Shown: piece after piece, positions 1 through 8,076 of the stretch | Layout of the letters: every line of letters begins with the position of its first letter | How positions within the stretch are numbered: the first letter of the stretch is position 1 | Assembly: GCA_963783175.1 (NCBI GenBank) | Contig: CAWANG010000002.1 | Span: 1 to 64,000 of the forward strand | Origin: Roseiarcus sp963783175 | GTDB taxonomy: Bacteria; Pseudomonadota; Alphaproteobacteria; Rhizobiales; Beijerinckiaceae | Direction: 5' to 3' | DNA: 64,000 bases | Notes under the pieces: model-generated | What the model was told of the DNA's origin: nothing | The model's input: the letters and a program-made list of their open reading frames with translations, nothing else | Databases searched by the model: none | Program-made: the position numbers and the translations under genes

Positions 1-6
1 TTGTGA
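1..6 (+). CDS. rpsJ: 3' end of rpsJ (ribosomal protein S10), last codon and stop, inferred
   Basis: The window opens with TTG TGA, which would read as a terminal leucine and stop. S10 proteins of this group end in Ile-Lys-Leu and rpsJ directly precedes rplC in the S10 operon. Only six bases are visible, so this is an inference from position. Positions 7-66 are then the rpsJ-rplC spacer, with an AAGGA-type ribosome binding site about 10 bases before the rplC start. Confidence 0.35.
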   Translation: M

Positions 7-66
7 GGGGATTTGACGAGCGTCGGAAAGGTTCTCCTTAAAGGCGCTCTCGAAGGATAAAGGCCA

Positions 67-789
67 ATGCGTTCAGGCATCATCGCAAAGAAGCTGGGCA
101 TGTCCCGCGTCTTCACCGACGCGGGCGACCACGTGCCGGTCACGATCCTCCAGGTCGAGGGCTGCCAGGTGGTCGCTCATCTCACGCAGGAAAAGAACGG
201 CTACACCGCGCTCCAGCTCGGCGTCGGCAAGGCCAAGGTCAAGAACGTTTCGAAGGCCGAGCGCGGGCGGTTCGCTGTCGCCCATGTCGAGCCGAAGATG
301 CGGCTCGCCGAGTTCCGCGTCGCCGAGGACAAGATGATCCCGGTCGGGGCGGAGATCACCGCAGACCATTTCGTCGTCGGGCAATATGTCGACGTGACCG
401 GCGTGACGATCGGCAAGGGCTTCGCCGGCGGCATGAAGCGGTGGAACTTCGGCGGCTTGCGCGCGACCCACGGCGTGTCGATCTCGCACCGTTCGATCGG
501 CTCGACCGGCGGCCGCCAGGACCCGGGCAAGACGTGGAAGAACAAGAAGATGGCCGGCCACATGGGGGTCGACAAGGTGACGACTCAGAATTTGCGCGTC
601 GTGCGGACCGATGTCGAGCGCGGCCTCATCCTGGTCGAAGGCGCGGTGCCGGGCAGCGCCGGAGGGTGGATCGCGGTGCGGGACGCGGTGAAGAAGCCGC
701 TGCCGAAGGAGGCCCCGGCCCCCGGCAAGTTCCGCGTGCACCCCGAGGCCGCCGCCGCCCCGCCGGCCGAAGCGGCGAAGGGAGAGTAA
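67..789 (+). CDS. rplC: 50S ribosomal protein L3
   Basis: L3 is one of the first proteins to bind 23S rRNA near its 3' end and helps shape the peptidyl-transferase region. The 240-residue product opens MRSGIIAKKLGMSR and carries the conserved loop GKGFAGGMKRWNFGG (about residues 118-132) and STGGRQDPGKTWK (about 149-161), which reaches toward the catalytic centre. It is about 30 residues longer than the E. coli protein because of an Ala/Pro-rich tail after about residue 222. First complete gene of the block; rplD starts 5 bases downstream, so the two are cotranscribed. Confidence 0.98.
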   Translation: MRSGIIAKKLGMSRVFTDAGDHVPVTILQVEGCQVVAHLTQEKNGYTALQLGVGKAKVKNVSKAERGRFAVAHVEPKMRLAEFRVAEDKMIPVGAEITADHFVVGQYVDVTGVTIGKGFAGGMKRWNFGGLRATHGVSISHRSIGSTGGRQDPGKTWKNKKMAGHMGVDKVTTQNLRVVRTDVERGLILVEGAVPGSAGGWIAVRDAVKKPLPKEAPAPGKFRVHPEAAAAPPAEAAKGE

Positions 790-794
790 CCTCG

Positions 795-1415
795 ATGAAA
801 TTCGACATGACGTCGATCGACGGCTCGGCCGCCGGCTCGCTCGAGCTGAGCGACGCCGTGTTCGGACTCGAGCCGCGCGCCGATCTGATTGCCCGCATGG
901 TGCGCTGGCAGCTCGCCAAGCGCCAGGCCGGCACGCACCAGACGCTGGGGCGCGCCGACATCAACCGCACCGGCAAGAAAATGTACAAGCAGAAGGGCAC
1001 CGGCGGCGCCCGTCACGGCTCGGCCCGTGTGCCGCAGTTCCGCGGCGGCGGACGGGCCATGGGTCCGATCGCGCGCAGCCACGCGCATGACTTGCCGAAA
1101 AAGGTGCGGGCGCTGGCGCTCAAGCACGCGCTTTCGGCCAAGGTTCGGGCCGGGGGCCTCGTGATCTGGGAAAGCGCCGACGTCGCGGAGGCCAAGACGA
1201 AAACCCTGCGCGCGTCGTTCGAAAAGGCGGCGCTCAAGAGTGCGCTCATCATCGACGGCGCTGCGCCGCATGCGAAGTTCGCGGTCGCGGCGCGCAACCT
1301 GCCTCAGATCGACGTGCTGCCGGTCCAGGGCGTCAACGTCTACGACATCATGCGGCGCGAGAAGCTGGTCCTGACCAAGGCGGCGGTCGAAGCGCTGGAG
1401 GCGCGGTTCAAATGA
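795..1415 (+). CDS. rplD: 50S ribosomal protein L4
   Basis: L4 binds 23S rRNA domain I and lines the peptide exit tunnel; in E. coli it also represses the S10 operon, but whether it does so here cannot be read. The start is ATG 795 (MKFDMTSIDGSAAGS), 5 bases after rplC and after a purine-rich GGGAG; the reading frame is open further upstream only because of high GC. 206 residues, the usual size. The basic tunnel loop RTGKKMYKQKGTGGARHGS (about residues 57-75) is present. Its stop overlaps the rplW start by 4 bases (ATGA), indicating translational coupling. Confidence 0.97.
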   Translation: MKFDMTSIDGSAAGSLELSDAVFGLEPRADLIARMVRWQLAKRQAGTHQTLGRADINRTGKKMYKQKGTGGARHGSARVPQFRGGGRAMGPIARSHAHDLPKKVRALALKHALSAKVRAGGLVIWESADVAEAKTKTLRASFEKAALKSALIIDGAAPHAKFAVAARNLPQIDVLPVQGVNVYDIMRREKLVLTKAAVEALEARFK

Positions 1416-1708
1416 TCAAGGACGTGCGCCACTACGAGGCCATCGTCGCCCCCGTGATCACGGAGAAGGCGACGATCGCCTCCGAGAACAACCAATTCGT
1501 GTTCAAGGTCGCGCGCAATGCGACCAAGTCGCAGATCAAGGCGGCGATCGAGCAATTGTTCGACGTCAAGGTGACGGCGGTCAATACGCTTTTGCGCAAG
1601 GGCAAGACCAAGGCTTTCCGGGGCGTGCGCGGGCGCCAGCAGGACGTGAAGAAGGCGATCGTCACACTTGCCGACGGCTTTCGCATCGACATGACCACCG
1701 GCCTCTGA
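1412..1708 (+). CDS. rplW: 50S ribosomal protein L23
   Basis: L23 sits at the tunnel exit and is the docking site for trigger factor and SRP. The 98-residue product matches the family length. It has the conserved APVITEKAT near the N terminus (about residues 11-19), the basic hairpin NTLLRKGKTKAFRGVRGR and the terminal stretch KAIVTLADG. It begins inside the rplD stop (ATGA) and ends 12 bases before rplB. Confidence 0.97.
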   Translation: MIKDVRHYEAIVAPVITEKATIASENNQFVFKVARNATKSQIKAAIEQLFDVKVTAVNTLLRKGKTKAFRGVRGRQQDVKKAIVTLADGFRIDMTTGL

Positions 1709-1720
1709 GGGACGAGAACC

Positions 1721-2560
1721 ATGGCGCTCAAGACATTTAAGCCGACCACGCCGGGCCTTCGCCAACTCGCGATCGTCGACCGCAGCGACCTTTACAAGGG
1801 CAAGCCGGTCAAGGCGCTGACCGTCGGCAAACCCGAGAAGGGCGGACGCAACAACGCCGGCCGGATAACCGTGCGCTTCCGCGGCGGCGGCCACAAGCAG
1901 GTCTATCGCATCGTCGATTTCGAGCGCCGGAAGCTGGACGTCGCAGGCAAGGTCGAGCGACTGGAATACGATCCCAACCGCACGAGCTTCATTGCGCTCG
2001 TCAAATACGCCGACGGCGAGCAGGCCTATATCATCGCCCCGCAGCGGCTTTCGGTCGGGGACGAGGTGATCGCCGGCGTCCAGGCCGACGTGAAGCCCGG
2101 CAACGCGATGCCGCTCGCCAACATTCCCGTTGGTACGATTGTCCACAATGTCGAGATGAAGATCGGCAAGGGCGGCGCAATCGCCCGCTCGGCCGGAACC
2201 TATGCGCAGATCGTCAGCCGTGACCAAGGGTATGTTTCGCTGCGATTAAGCTCTGGCGAGCAGCGGCTCATTCACGGCCAGTGCTTCGCCTCGATCGGCG
2301 CCGTCTCCAACCCCGACCACATGAATGCTTCGCTCGGCAAGGCCGGCCGCAACCGCTGGCTTGGACAGCGCCCGCACAATCGCGGCGTGACCATGAACCC
2401 GGTCGACCATCCGCACGGCGGCGGCGAAGGCAAGACTTCTGGCGGCCGCCATCCGGTGAGCCCATGGGGCAAGCCGACCAAAGGCAAGAAGACCCGTTCG
2501 AACAAGGCGACCGACAAATTCATCGTCGCATCGCGCCACGTGCGCAAGAAGAGAGGGTGA
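1721..2560 (+). CDS. rplB: 50S ribosomal protein L2
   Basis: L2 is a primary 23S rRNA binding protein required for subunit joining and peptidyl transfer. The 279-residue product has the typical start MALKTFKPTTPGLRQL, the GRNNAGRITVRFRGGGHK region (about residues 46-63) and the near-invariant C-terminal motif NPVDHPHGGGEGKTSGGR, which holds the conserved histidine near the active site. ATG 1721 follows a GAGAA Shine-Dalgarno-like stretch. rpsS starts 3 bases after the stop. Confidence 0.98.
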   Translation: MALKTFKPTTPGLRQLAIVDRSDLYKGKPVKALTVGKPEKGGRNNAGRITVRFRGGGHKQVYRIVDFERRKLDVAGKVERLEYDPNRTSFIALVKYADGEQAYIIAPQRLSVGDEVIAGVQADVKPGNAMPLANIPVGTIVHNVEMKIGKGGAIARSAGTYAQIVSRDQGYVSLRLSSGEQRLIHGQCFASIGAVSNPDHMNASLGKAGRNRWLGQRPHNRGVTMNPVDHPHGGGEGKTSGGRHPVSPWGKPTKGKKTRSNKATDKFIVASRHVRKKRG

Positions 2561-2563
2561 GCG

Positions 2564-2842
2564 ATGACGCGCTCGATATGGAAGGGGCCGTTCGTGGACG
2601 GCTATCTCTTGAAGAAGGCCGACGTCGCGCGCGGGTCTGGCCGCTCCGACATCATCAAGATCTGGAGCAGGCGCTCGACCATTCTGCCGCAGTTCGTCGG
2701 TCTGACGTTCGGCGTCTACAATGGCCACAAGCACATCCCCGTCTTGGTGTCGGAGGAGATGATCGGCCACAAGTTCGGGGAATTCGCCCCGACCCGCACG
2801 TTTCACGGCCATTCGGCCGACAAGAAGGCCAAGAGGGCTTAA
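2564..2842 (+). CDS. rpsS: 30S ribosomal protein S19
   Basis: S19 forms part of the 30S head with S13 and contacts the A-site finger. The 92-residue product shows TRSIWKGPFVDGYLL at the N terminus, IKIWSRRSTILPQFVG in the middle and GHKFGEFAPTRTFHGH near the C terminus, all family hallmarks. The start (ATG 2564) has GAGAGGG upstream, inside the rplB 3' end. Confidence 0.98.
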   Translation: MTRSIWKGPFVDGYLLKKADVARGSGRSDIIKIWSRRSTILPQFVGLTFGVYNGHKHIPVLVSEEMIGHKFGEFAPTRTFHGHSADKKAKRA

Positions 2843-2848
2843 ACGCCG

Positions 2849-3241
2849 ATGTCCAAGCCATCCAATCCGCGCCGACAGGCGGAGAACGAAGCCAAGGCGA
2901 CGACGCGCATGCTGCGGGTCAGTCCGCAGAAGCTCAACCTGCTCGCCCAGCTCATCCGCGGCAAGAAGGTCGCGACGGCGCTCGCCGATCTCGAATTCTC
3001 CAACAAGAGGATTTCGGTCGAGGTCAAGAAGACGCTCGAGTCGGCGATCGCCAACGCCGAGAACAACCATGATCTCGACGTCGACGATCTCGTCGTCGTC
3101 CAGGCCTGGGTCGGCAAGGACATGGTGCTGAAGCGCTTCAGCCCCCGCGCGCGCGGGCGGGCGGGGCGGATCGAGAAGCCATTTGCGAACATCACCATCG
3201 TCGTGCGGGAAATCGCCGCCGCCGACGCCAAAGCCGCTTGA
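2849..3241 (+). CDS. rplV: 50S ribosomal protein L22
   Basis: L22 contacts all six 23S rRNA domains and its hairpin lines the exit tunnel, the site of some macrolide resistance changes. The 130-residue product has an N-terminal extension of about 18 polar residues, then the conserved ATTRMLRVSPQKLNLLAQLI and the tunnel hairpin VGKDMVLKRFSPRARGRAGR. The extension is usual in alphaproteobacteria. The spacer to rpsC is 17 bases with AGAGGAAAG as its binding site. Confidence 0.97.
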   Translation: MSKPSNPRRQAENEAKATTRMLRVSPQKLNLLAQLIRGKKVATALADLEFSNKRISVEVKKTLESAIANAENNHDLDVDDLVVVQAWVGKDMVLKRFSPRARGRAGRIEKPFANITIVVREIAAADAKAA

Positions 3242-3258
3242 GAGGAAAGACTTCCACC

Positions 3259-3993
3259 ATGGGACAGAAGATCAATCCGATCGGGCTGCGCCTCGGCATC
3301 AACCGCACCTGGGATTCGCGGTGGTACTCGAGCAAGGGCGAATACGGCAAGCTGTTGCACGAGGACATGAAGATCCGCGATTCGCTGACCAAGAGCCTCA
3401 AGCAGGCGGCGATCTCGAAGATCGTCATCGAGCGTCCGCACAAGAAGGCGCGGATCAACATCCACTCCGCCCGGCCCGGCGTCGTCATCGGCAAGAAGGG
3501 CGCCGATATCGAGAAGCTGCGCAAGCAGGTGGCCAAGCTGACGAATTCGGAAGTGGCGATCAACATTGTCGAAGTCCGCAAGCCGGAAGTCGATGCGACC
3601 CTGGTCGCCGAATCGATCGCCCAGCAGCTCGAGCGCCGGGTGGCGTTCCGGCGGGCAATGAAGCGGGCCGTGCAGTCGGCGATGCGTCTCGGCGCCGAGG
3701 GCATCCGCATCAATTGCTCCGGGCGGCTCGGGGGCGCCGAAATCGCCCGCCTCGAATGGTATCGCGAGGGCCGGGTGCCGCTGCACACGCTCCGCGCCGA
3801 CGTCGACTACGGAGTCGCCACCGCGCACACCGCCTACGGCACCTGCGGCATCAAGGTCTGGATCTTCAAGGGCGAGATTCTCGAGCACGACCCGATGGCC
3901 CAGGACAAGCGCCTGGCCGAGGCCGACCATTCATCGACCCATCGTCCGCGCCGCGAACCGCGCGAGCGCGAACACCCTCGCGAAGCGGTCTGA
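3259..3993 (+). CDS. rpsC: 30S ribosomal protein S3
   Basis: S3 lies at the mRNA entry tunnel of the 30S subunit and contributes to its helicase activity. ATG 3259 (MGQKINPIGLRLGINR) is preferred over an earlier in-frame start at 3238 because it matches the family N terminus and follows AGAGGAAAG. 244 residues. The KH domain is visible around residues 60-80 with the GxxG loop in VVIGKKGADIEKL. The C-terminal domain contains CSGRLGGAEIARLEWYREG. The tail is basic and charged. Confidence 0.97.
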   Translation: MGQKINPIGLRLGINRTWDSRWYSSKGEYGKLLHEDMKIRDSLTKSLKQAAISKIVIERPHKKARINIHSARPGVVIGKKGADIEKLRKQVAKLTNSEVAINIVEVRKPEVDATLVAESIAQQLERRVAFRRAMKRAVQSAMRLGAEGIRINCSGRLGGAEIARLEWYREGRVPLHTLRADVDYGVATAHTAYGTCGIKVWIFKGEILEHDPMAQDKRLAEADHSSTHRPRREPREREHPREAV

Positions 3994-4022
3994 AACGAGC
4001 GCACTGGCGAAAGTTTACGATC

Positions 4023-4436
4023 ATGATGCAGCCAAAGAGATCCAAGTTCCGCAAGGCCTTCAAGGGCCGCATTCACGGCAACGCGAAGGGCGGTTACGCG
4101 CTCAATTTCGGCGAGTTCGGGCTGAAGGCGATCGAGCCCGAGCGCGTCACCGCGCGCCAGATCGAGGCCGCCCGCCGGGCGCTGACCCGGCACATGAAGC
4201 GCGCCGGCCGCGTCTGGATCCGGATCTTTCCCGACGTGCCGGTGTCGAAGAAGCCGATCGAAGTGCGCATGGGCAAGGGCAAGGGCGCGCCGGAATGGTG
4301 GATCGCGCGCGTCGCGCCGGGCCGCATCATGTTCGAGATCGACGGCGTGCCGGAGAGCCTGGCGCGCGAGGCGTTCGACCTCGCTGCGGCCAAGCTGCCG
4401 ATCAAGACGCGCTTCGTCCAGCGCATCGCGGAATAG
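4023..4436 (+). CDS. rplP: 50S ribosomal protein L16
   Basis: L16 organises the A-site region of the large subunit. The start is ATG 4023 giving MMQPKRSKFRKAFKGR, where the second residue occupies the usual MLQPKR position; this yields 137 residues, exactly the family length. ATG 4026 is the next codon and cannot be fully excluded. The conserved ARQIEAARRALTRHMKRAGR (about residues 44-63) and EVRMGKGKGAPEWW are present. rpmC follows after 9 bases. Confidence 0.97.
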   Translation: MMQPKRSKFRKAFKGRIHGNAKGGYALNFGEFGLKAIEPERVTARQIEAARRALTRHMKRAGRVWIRIFPDVPVSKKPIEVRMGKGKGAPEWWIARVAPGRIMFEIDGVPESLAREAFDLAAAKLPIKTRFVQRIAE

Positions 4437-4445
4437 GGGCGAGCC

Positions 4446-4664
4446 ATGAAATCAGCCAGCCGTCTTTCTGACCTTCGGGTCATGACTGAGGATCAGCTCA
4501 ACGATGAGGCGCTCAAGCTCAAGAAGGAGCAGTTCAACCTGCGCTTCCAGAAGGCGAGCGGCCAATTGCAGGACACCGCGCGCGTGCGCGTCGTGCGGCG
4601 CGACATCGCTCGCGTCATGACCATCGCGGCGCAGAAGCGCGCTCCCGCCAAGGCCAAGGACTAA
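4446..4664 (+). CDS. rpmC: 50S ribosomal protein L29
   Basis: L29 is a small two-helix protein at the tunnel exit next to L23. The 72-residue product has the typical LKKEQFNLRFQKASGQL helix followed by RVRVVRRDIARVMTI. It is about 8 residues longer than E. coli L29 through a short basic C terminus. It starts 9 bases after rplP with GGGGCGAG upstream and is followed 7 bases later by rpsQ. Confidence 0.96.
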   Translation: MKSASRLSDLRVMTEDQLNDEALKLKKEQFNLRFQKASGQLQDTARVRVVRRDIARVMTIAAQKRAPAKAKD

Positions 4665-4671
4665 GAACGCT

Positions 4672-4917
4672 ATGCCGAAGAGAATCTTGCAGGGCGTCGT
4701 CGTCAGCGACAAGCAGGAGAAGACGCTTGTGGTGAAGGTCGAGCGGCGCTTCACCCATCCGCTGCTCAAGAAGACCGTGCGCCGGTCGAAGAACTACCAC
4801 GCGCATGTCGAAAACAAGACCCAGAAGGTCGGCGACACCGTTTCGATCGAGGAGACGCGGCCGATCTCGAAGCTCAAGCGCTGGATCGTCGTCGGCGAGA
4901 TGGCGCCAAAGGCTTGA
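4672..4917 (+). CDS. rpsQ: 30S ribosomal protein S17
   Basis: S17 is an OB-fold primary binder of 16S rRNA helix 11. The 81-residue product opens MPKRILQGVVVSDKQEKT and contains VERRFTHPLLKKTVRRSK and the C-terminal RPISKLKRW, all conserved. The spacer to rplN is 32 bases and contains AGAGAGGCGA as a candidate binding site. Confidence 0.97.
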   Translation: MPKRILQGVVVSDKQEKTLVVKVERRFTHPLLKKTVRRSKNYHAHVENKTQKVGDTVSIEETRPISKLKRWIVVGEMAPKA

Positions 4918-4949
4918 GGCGCAAATCGGATCAGAGAGGCGATTAGGCC

Positions 4950-5318
4950 ATGATACAGATGCAGACCAATCTCGACGTCGCCGACAATTCCGGCGCGCGG
5001 CGTGTGATGTGCATCAAGGTGCTCGGCGGCTCGAAGCGCCGTTACGCCTCGATCGGCGACGTCATCGTCGTCTCGATCAAGGAGGCGATCCCGCGCGGCC
5101 GCGTGAAGAAAGGCGACGTGATGAAGGCGGTGGTCGTTCGCACCGCCAAGGACATCCGCCGCGCCGACGGTTCGGTGATCCGGTTCGATTCCAACGCCGC
5201 AGTGCTGATCAACAACCAGTCTGAGCCAGTCGGCACCCGCATCTTCGGGCCGGTGCCGCGCGAACTCAGGGCCAAGAACCACGTGAAGATCATCTCGCTC
5301 GCGCCGGAGGTGCTGTGA
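4950..5318 (+). CDS. rplN: 50S ribosomal protein L14
   Basis: L14 forms intersubunit bridges with 16S rRNA and neighbours L19; it is also the binding site of the silencing factor RsfS. The 122-residue product is the standard length with MIQMQTNLDVADNSGAR at the start and FGPVPRELRAKNHVKI near the end. Its TGA shares one base with the rplX ATG (TGATG), so the two are translationally coupled. Confidence 0.98.
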   Translation: MIQMQTNLDVADNSGARRVMCIKVLGGSKRRYASIGDVIVVSIKEAIPRGRVKKGDVMKAVVVRTAKDIRRADGSVIRFDSNAAVLINNQSEPVGTRIFGPVPRELRAKNHVKIISLAPEVL

Positions 5319-5635
5319 TGGCCGCCAAGATCAAGAAAGGCGACGCGGTCATCGTGCTGACCGGGCGCGACAAGGGCAAGCGGGGCGAAGTCCGCGAGGT
5401 CATGCCGACCGAAAGGCGGGCGATCGTCGCCGGCGTCAACCTCGTGCGCCGTCATACGCGCCAGACGGCGCAGACCGAAGGCGGGATCATCACCAAGGAA
5501 GCGACGATCCATCTGTCGAATCTGGCGATCGCCGATCCCAAGACCGGCAAGCCGACCCGCGTCGGCTTCAAGACTCTCGACGACGGCCGCAAGGTGCGCG
5601 TCGCCAGGCGTTCCGGAGACCTGATCGATGGCTGA
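5318..5635 (+). CDS. rplX: 50S ribosomal protein L24
   Basis: L24 is an assembly initiator that binds the 5' end of 23S rRNA. ATG 5318 is chosen over the adjacent upstream GTG 5315; it gives 105 residues starting MAAKIKKGDAVIVLTGRDKG, the KOW-motif region. The C-terminal part NLAIADPKTGKPTRVGFK is well conserved. The end overlaps the rplE start by 8 bases (ATGGCTGA). Confidence 0.97.
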   Translation: MAAKIKKGDAVIVLTGRDKGKRGEVREVMPTERRAIVAGVNLVRRHTRQTAQTEGGIITKEATIHLSNLAIADPKTGKPTRVGFKTLDDGRKVRVARRSGDLIDG

Positions 5636-6365
5636 GACAAAGAACGAGAAGGGCGACAAGGCCGAAAAGGGCGCCAAGCCCGGCAAGGCCGAGAAGCCTG
5701 CCGCAAAAGGCGCGAAGCCTGATGCGGCGGCGGCCGACGCCAAGGGCGCCAAGGGCAAGGCCCGCAAGGAAGCTGGCGCGGAGACCGCCGCAGCCGGCGC
5801 AGTGAAGGCTGCGCCGAAGGATTATGTCGCGCGCCTGAAGAAGCTCTACCAGACCGAGATCGTGCCCAAGCTCACCAAGGAGTTCGGCTACAAGAATTTG
5901 CTCGAAGTGCCTAGGCTCGACAAGATCGTGCTCAACATGGGGGTCGGCGAAGCCGTCAACGACACCAAGAAGGCCACCTCCGCCGCGGCCGACCTCGCGC
6001 TGATCGCCGGCCAGAGACCGGTCGTCACGCGCGCGCGTAAGGCGATCTCGACCTTCAAGGTGCGCGAGAACATGCCGATCGGCGCGAAGGTCACCCTGCG
6101 CCGGACCCGGATGTACGAGTTCCTCGATCGCCTGGTCACGGTCGCGCTGCCGCGCGTGCGCGACTTCCGCGGCCTCGATCCGAAGTCGTTCGACGGGCGC
6201 GGCAATTATGCGCTCGGCGTCAAGGAACACATCATTTTTCCCGAAATCGACTACGACAAGGCCGAGGCCATGCTCGGTCTCGATATCGTGGTCTGCACGA
6301 CGGCCAGGACCGACGCGGAAGCCAAGGCCCTGCTGCGCGAGTTCAACTTCCCCTTCCGGCAGTGA
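5628..6365 (+). CDS. rplE: 50S ribosomal protein L5 with a long charged N-terminal extension
   Basis: L5 binds 5S rRNA and contacts P-site tRNA in the central protuberance. The family core begins near residue 64 (DYVARLKKLYQTEIVPKL) and includes YKNLLEVPRLDKIVLNMGVG and GRGNYALGVKEHIIFPEI. Before it lie about 60 residues built almost only from Ala, Lys, Gly, Glu and Asp, with repeated KGAK / KAEK units, so the protein is 245 residues against about 180-185 for most L5 proteins. ATG 5628 overlaps the rplX stop; a shorter start is possible but no internal ATG precedes the core. Confidence 0.96.
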   Translation: MAETKNEKGDKAEKGAKPGKAEKPAAKGAKPDAAAADAKGAKGKARKEAGAETAAAGAVKAAPKDYVARLKKLYQTEIVPKLTKEFGYKNLLEVPRLDKIVLNMGVGEAVNDTKKATSAAADLALIAGQRPVVTRARKAISTFKVRENMPIGAKVTLRRTRMYEFLDRLVTVALPRVRDFRGLDPKSFDGRGNYALGVKEHIIFPEIDYDKAEAMLGLDIVVCTTARTDAEAKALLREFNFPFRQ

Positions 6366-6406
6366 GCCTGATCTCAGCGCTCAGACGCGGAAAATGGAGC
6401 CGATGA

Positions 6407-6712
6407 ATGGCAAAGAAGAGTGCAATAGAGAATAACCAGCGCAAGCGGCGCTTGGTGAAGAAATTCGCCGCCCGCCGCAAGCGCCTGCTCGACGTCGCCA
6501 ACGATCAGGCGCGTCCGATGGAGGAGCGCTTCGAGGCGCGCATCCGGCTTGCGGCGCTGCCGCGCAACGGCGCGATCGTTCGCGTGCGCAATCGTTGCGA
6601 GGTGACGGGCCGGCCGCGTGGCTTTTACCGCAAGGTGAAAATGTCGCGCATCGCGTTGCGCGAACTGGGCAACCAGGGCCTGATTCCGGGCCTGGTCAAG
6701 TCGAGCTGGTGA
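6407..6712 (+). CDS. rpsN: 30S ribosomal protein S14, zinc-independent long form
   Basis: S14 completes the 30S head. At 101 residues it is the long form that lacks the CxxC...CxxC zinc ribbon, so no zinc is expected. The C-terminal signature RNRCEVTGRPRGFYRK and LRELGNQGLIPGLVKSSW are present. ATG 6407 (MAKKSAIENNQRKR) follows GGAG. Gaps are 41 bases from rplE and 13 bases to rpsH. Confidence 0.97.
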   Translation: MAKKSAIENNQRKRRLVKKFAARRKRLLDVANDQARPMEERFEARIRLAALPRNGAIVRVRNRCEVTGRPRGFYRKVKMSRIALRELGNQGLIPGLVKSSW

Positions 6713-6725
6713 GGAGGCAAGGATC

Positions 6726-7124
6726 ATGGCGATGAACGATCCCCTCGGCGATATGCTCAGCCGCATCCGCAACGCGCAGATGCGCAAGCGCGGCAAGGTT
6801 TCGACTCCCGGTTCGTCCCTGCGCAAGAAGGTTCTCGACGTCCTGGAGTCGGAAGGCTATATCCGCGGCTATTCGACCACGGATTACGGCAACGGCCGCA
6901 CCGAGTTTGAAATCGAGCTGAAATATTTCGAGGACCAGCCGGTCATTCGCAAGCTCGAGCGCGTGTCCAAGCCGGGCCGCCGGGTCTATGCCAACGTCGA
7001 TGCGATGCCGCGCGTCGGCAACGGTCTCGGCGTGGCGATTGTCTCGACGCCGAAGGGGGTGATGGCTGATCATTCCGCCCGCGAGAACAACGTCGGCGGC
7101 GAGGTCCTGTGCACCGTCTTCTAG
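6726..7124 (+). CDS. rpsH: 30S ribosomal protein S8
   Basis: S8 binds the central domain of 16S rRNA and, in E. coli, represses the spc operon. The 132-residue product has MNDPLGDMLSRIRNAQMR at the N terminus, SRPGRRVYANV-like KPGRRVYANVDAMPRV in the C-terminal domain, and GLGVAIVSTPKGVMAD. The start is ATG 6726 after GAGGAAGG-type purines; MNDP at 6732 is a possible alternative. rplF begins 31 bases downstream. Confidence 0.97.
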   Translation: MAMNDPLGDMLSRIRNAQMRKRGKVSTPGSSLRKKVLDVLESEGYIRGYSTTDYGNGRTEFEIELKYFEDQPVIRKLERVSKPGRRVYANVDAMPRVGNGLGVAIVSTPKGVMADHSARENNVGGEVLCTVF

Positions 7125-7155
7125 ACGGGCGCCATTGAGCAAACGGATTTATGTC

Positions 7156-7689
7156 ATGTCCCGTATCGGCAAGAAACCCGTCGTCATTCCGTCCGGCGTC
7201 ACTGCCAAGCTTGACGGCCAGACGATCGCGGTCAAAGGCGCGAAAGGCGAATTGAAATTCACCGCGCCCGAGGAAGTCGCGATCACCATCGACGGCGGCG
7301 CCGTCCATGTCGCGCCGCACGGCGAGGACAAGCGCGCCCGCGCCTTGTGGGGCACGGCGCGCGCGCAGGTGCAAAACCTGATCGGCGGCGTCACCAAGGG
7401 GTTCGAGAAGAAGCTCGAGATCAACGGCGTCGGGTACAAGGCGGCGGTCGCGGGCAAGAACCTGCAGCTCTCGCTCGGCTACAGCCACGACATCATGTTT
7501 CCGATTCCCGCCGGCGTGACCATCACCACCGCCAAGCCGACGGAAATCACCGTCGCCGGCATCGACAAGCGCCAGGTCGGCCAAATCGCCGCGGAAATCC
7601 GCGCGTTCCGGGGCCCCGAACCCTATAAGGGCAAGGGGGTGAAATACGCCGGCGAGTTCGTCTTCCGCAAGGAAGGCAAGAAGAAGTAA
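7156..7689 (+). CDS. rplF: 50S ribosomal protein L6
   Basis: L6 lies near the sarcin-ricin loop and stabilises the factor-binding site. The start ATG 7156 (MSRIGKKPVVIPSGV) is chosen over an upstream in-frame TTG at 7135 because it gives the family N terminus and exactly 177 residues. The two repeated L6 domains are visible; the second carries FRGPEPYKGKGVKYAGEFV near the C terminus. rplR follows after 9 bases. Confidence 0.97.
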   Translation: MSRIGKKPVVIPSGVTAKLDGQTIAVKGAKGELKFTAPEEVAITIDGGAVHVAPHGEDKRARALWGTARAQVQNLIGGVTKGFEKKLEINGVGYKAAVAGKNLQLSLGYSHDIMFPIPAGVTITTAKPTEITVAGIDKRQVGQIAAEIRAFRGPEPYKGKGVKYAGEFVFRKEGKKK

Positions 7690-7698
7690 GAGGCGACG

Positions 7699-8061
7699 AT
7701 GGTTAAGTCGAACACGTCCACAGACCGGCGCAAGGCCCGGGTCCGTCGCGCGGTCCTCGCGCATTCTGGCGGCCGTCCGCGGCTCAGCGTATTCCGGTCT
7801 TCGAAGCAGATTTACGCCCAGGTTATCGACGATGAACGCGGCCAGACCATCGCCGCCGCTTCATCGCTCGAAAAGGCGATGCGCGAATCGATGAAGACCG
7901 GCGCCGACGTCGCGGCCGCGAGGCGGGTCGGCAAGGAGCTCGCGGAACGGGCGAAGAAAGCCGGGGTCGAGAAGGTGGTCTTCGATCGCGGCGCCTATAT
8001 GTATCACGGGCGCGTCAAAGCGCTGGCGGAGGGCGCCCGAGAGGGCGGTTTGGTATTTTAG
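7699..8061 (+). CDS. rplR: 50S ribosomal protein L18
   Basis: L18 mediates attachment of 5S rRNA to the large subunit together with L5. The 120-residue product has RPRLSVFRSSKQIYAQVIDD near the middle and FDRGAYMYHGRVKALAEGAR at the C terminus, both conserved. RBS AAGAGGCGACG precedes ATG 7699. It is followed by a 65-base gap containing a GC-rich hairpin before rpsE. Confidence 0.98.
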   Translation: MVKSNTSTDRRKARVRRAVLAHSGGRPRLSVFRSSKQIYAQVIDDERGQTIAAASSLEKAMRESMKTGADVAAARRVGKELAERAKKAGVEKVVFDRGAYMYHGRVKALAEGAREGGLVF

Positions 8062-8076
8062 CGACAACGGAAGCGA

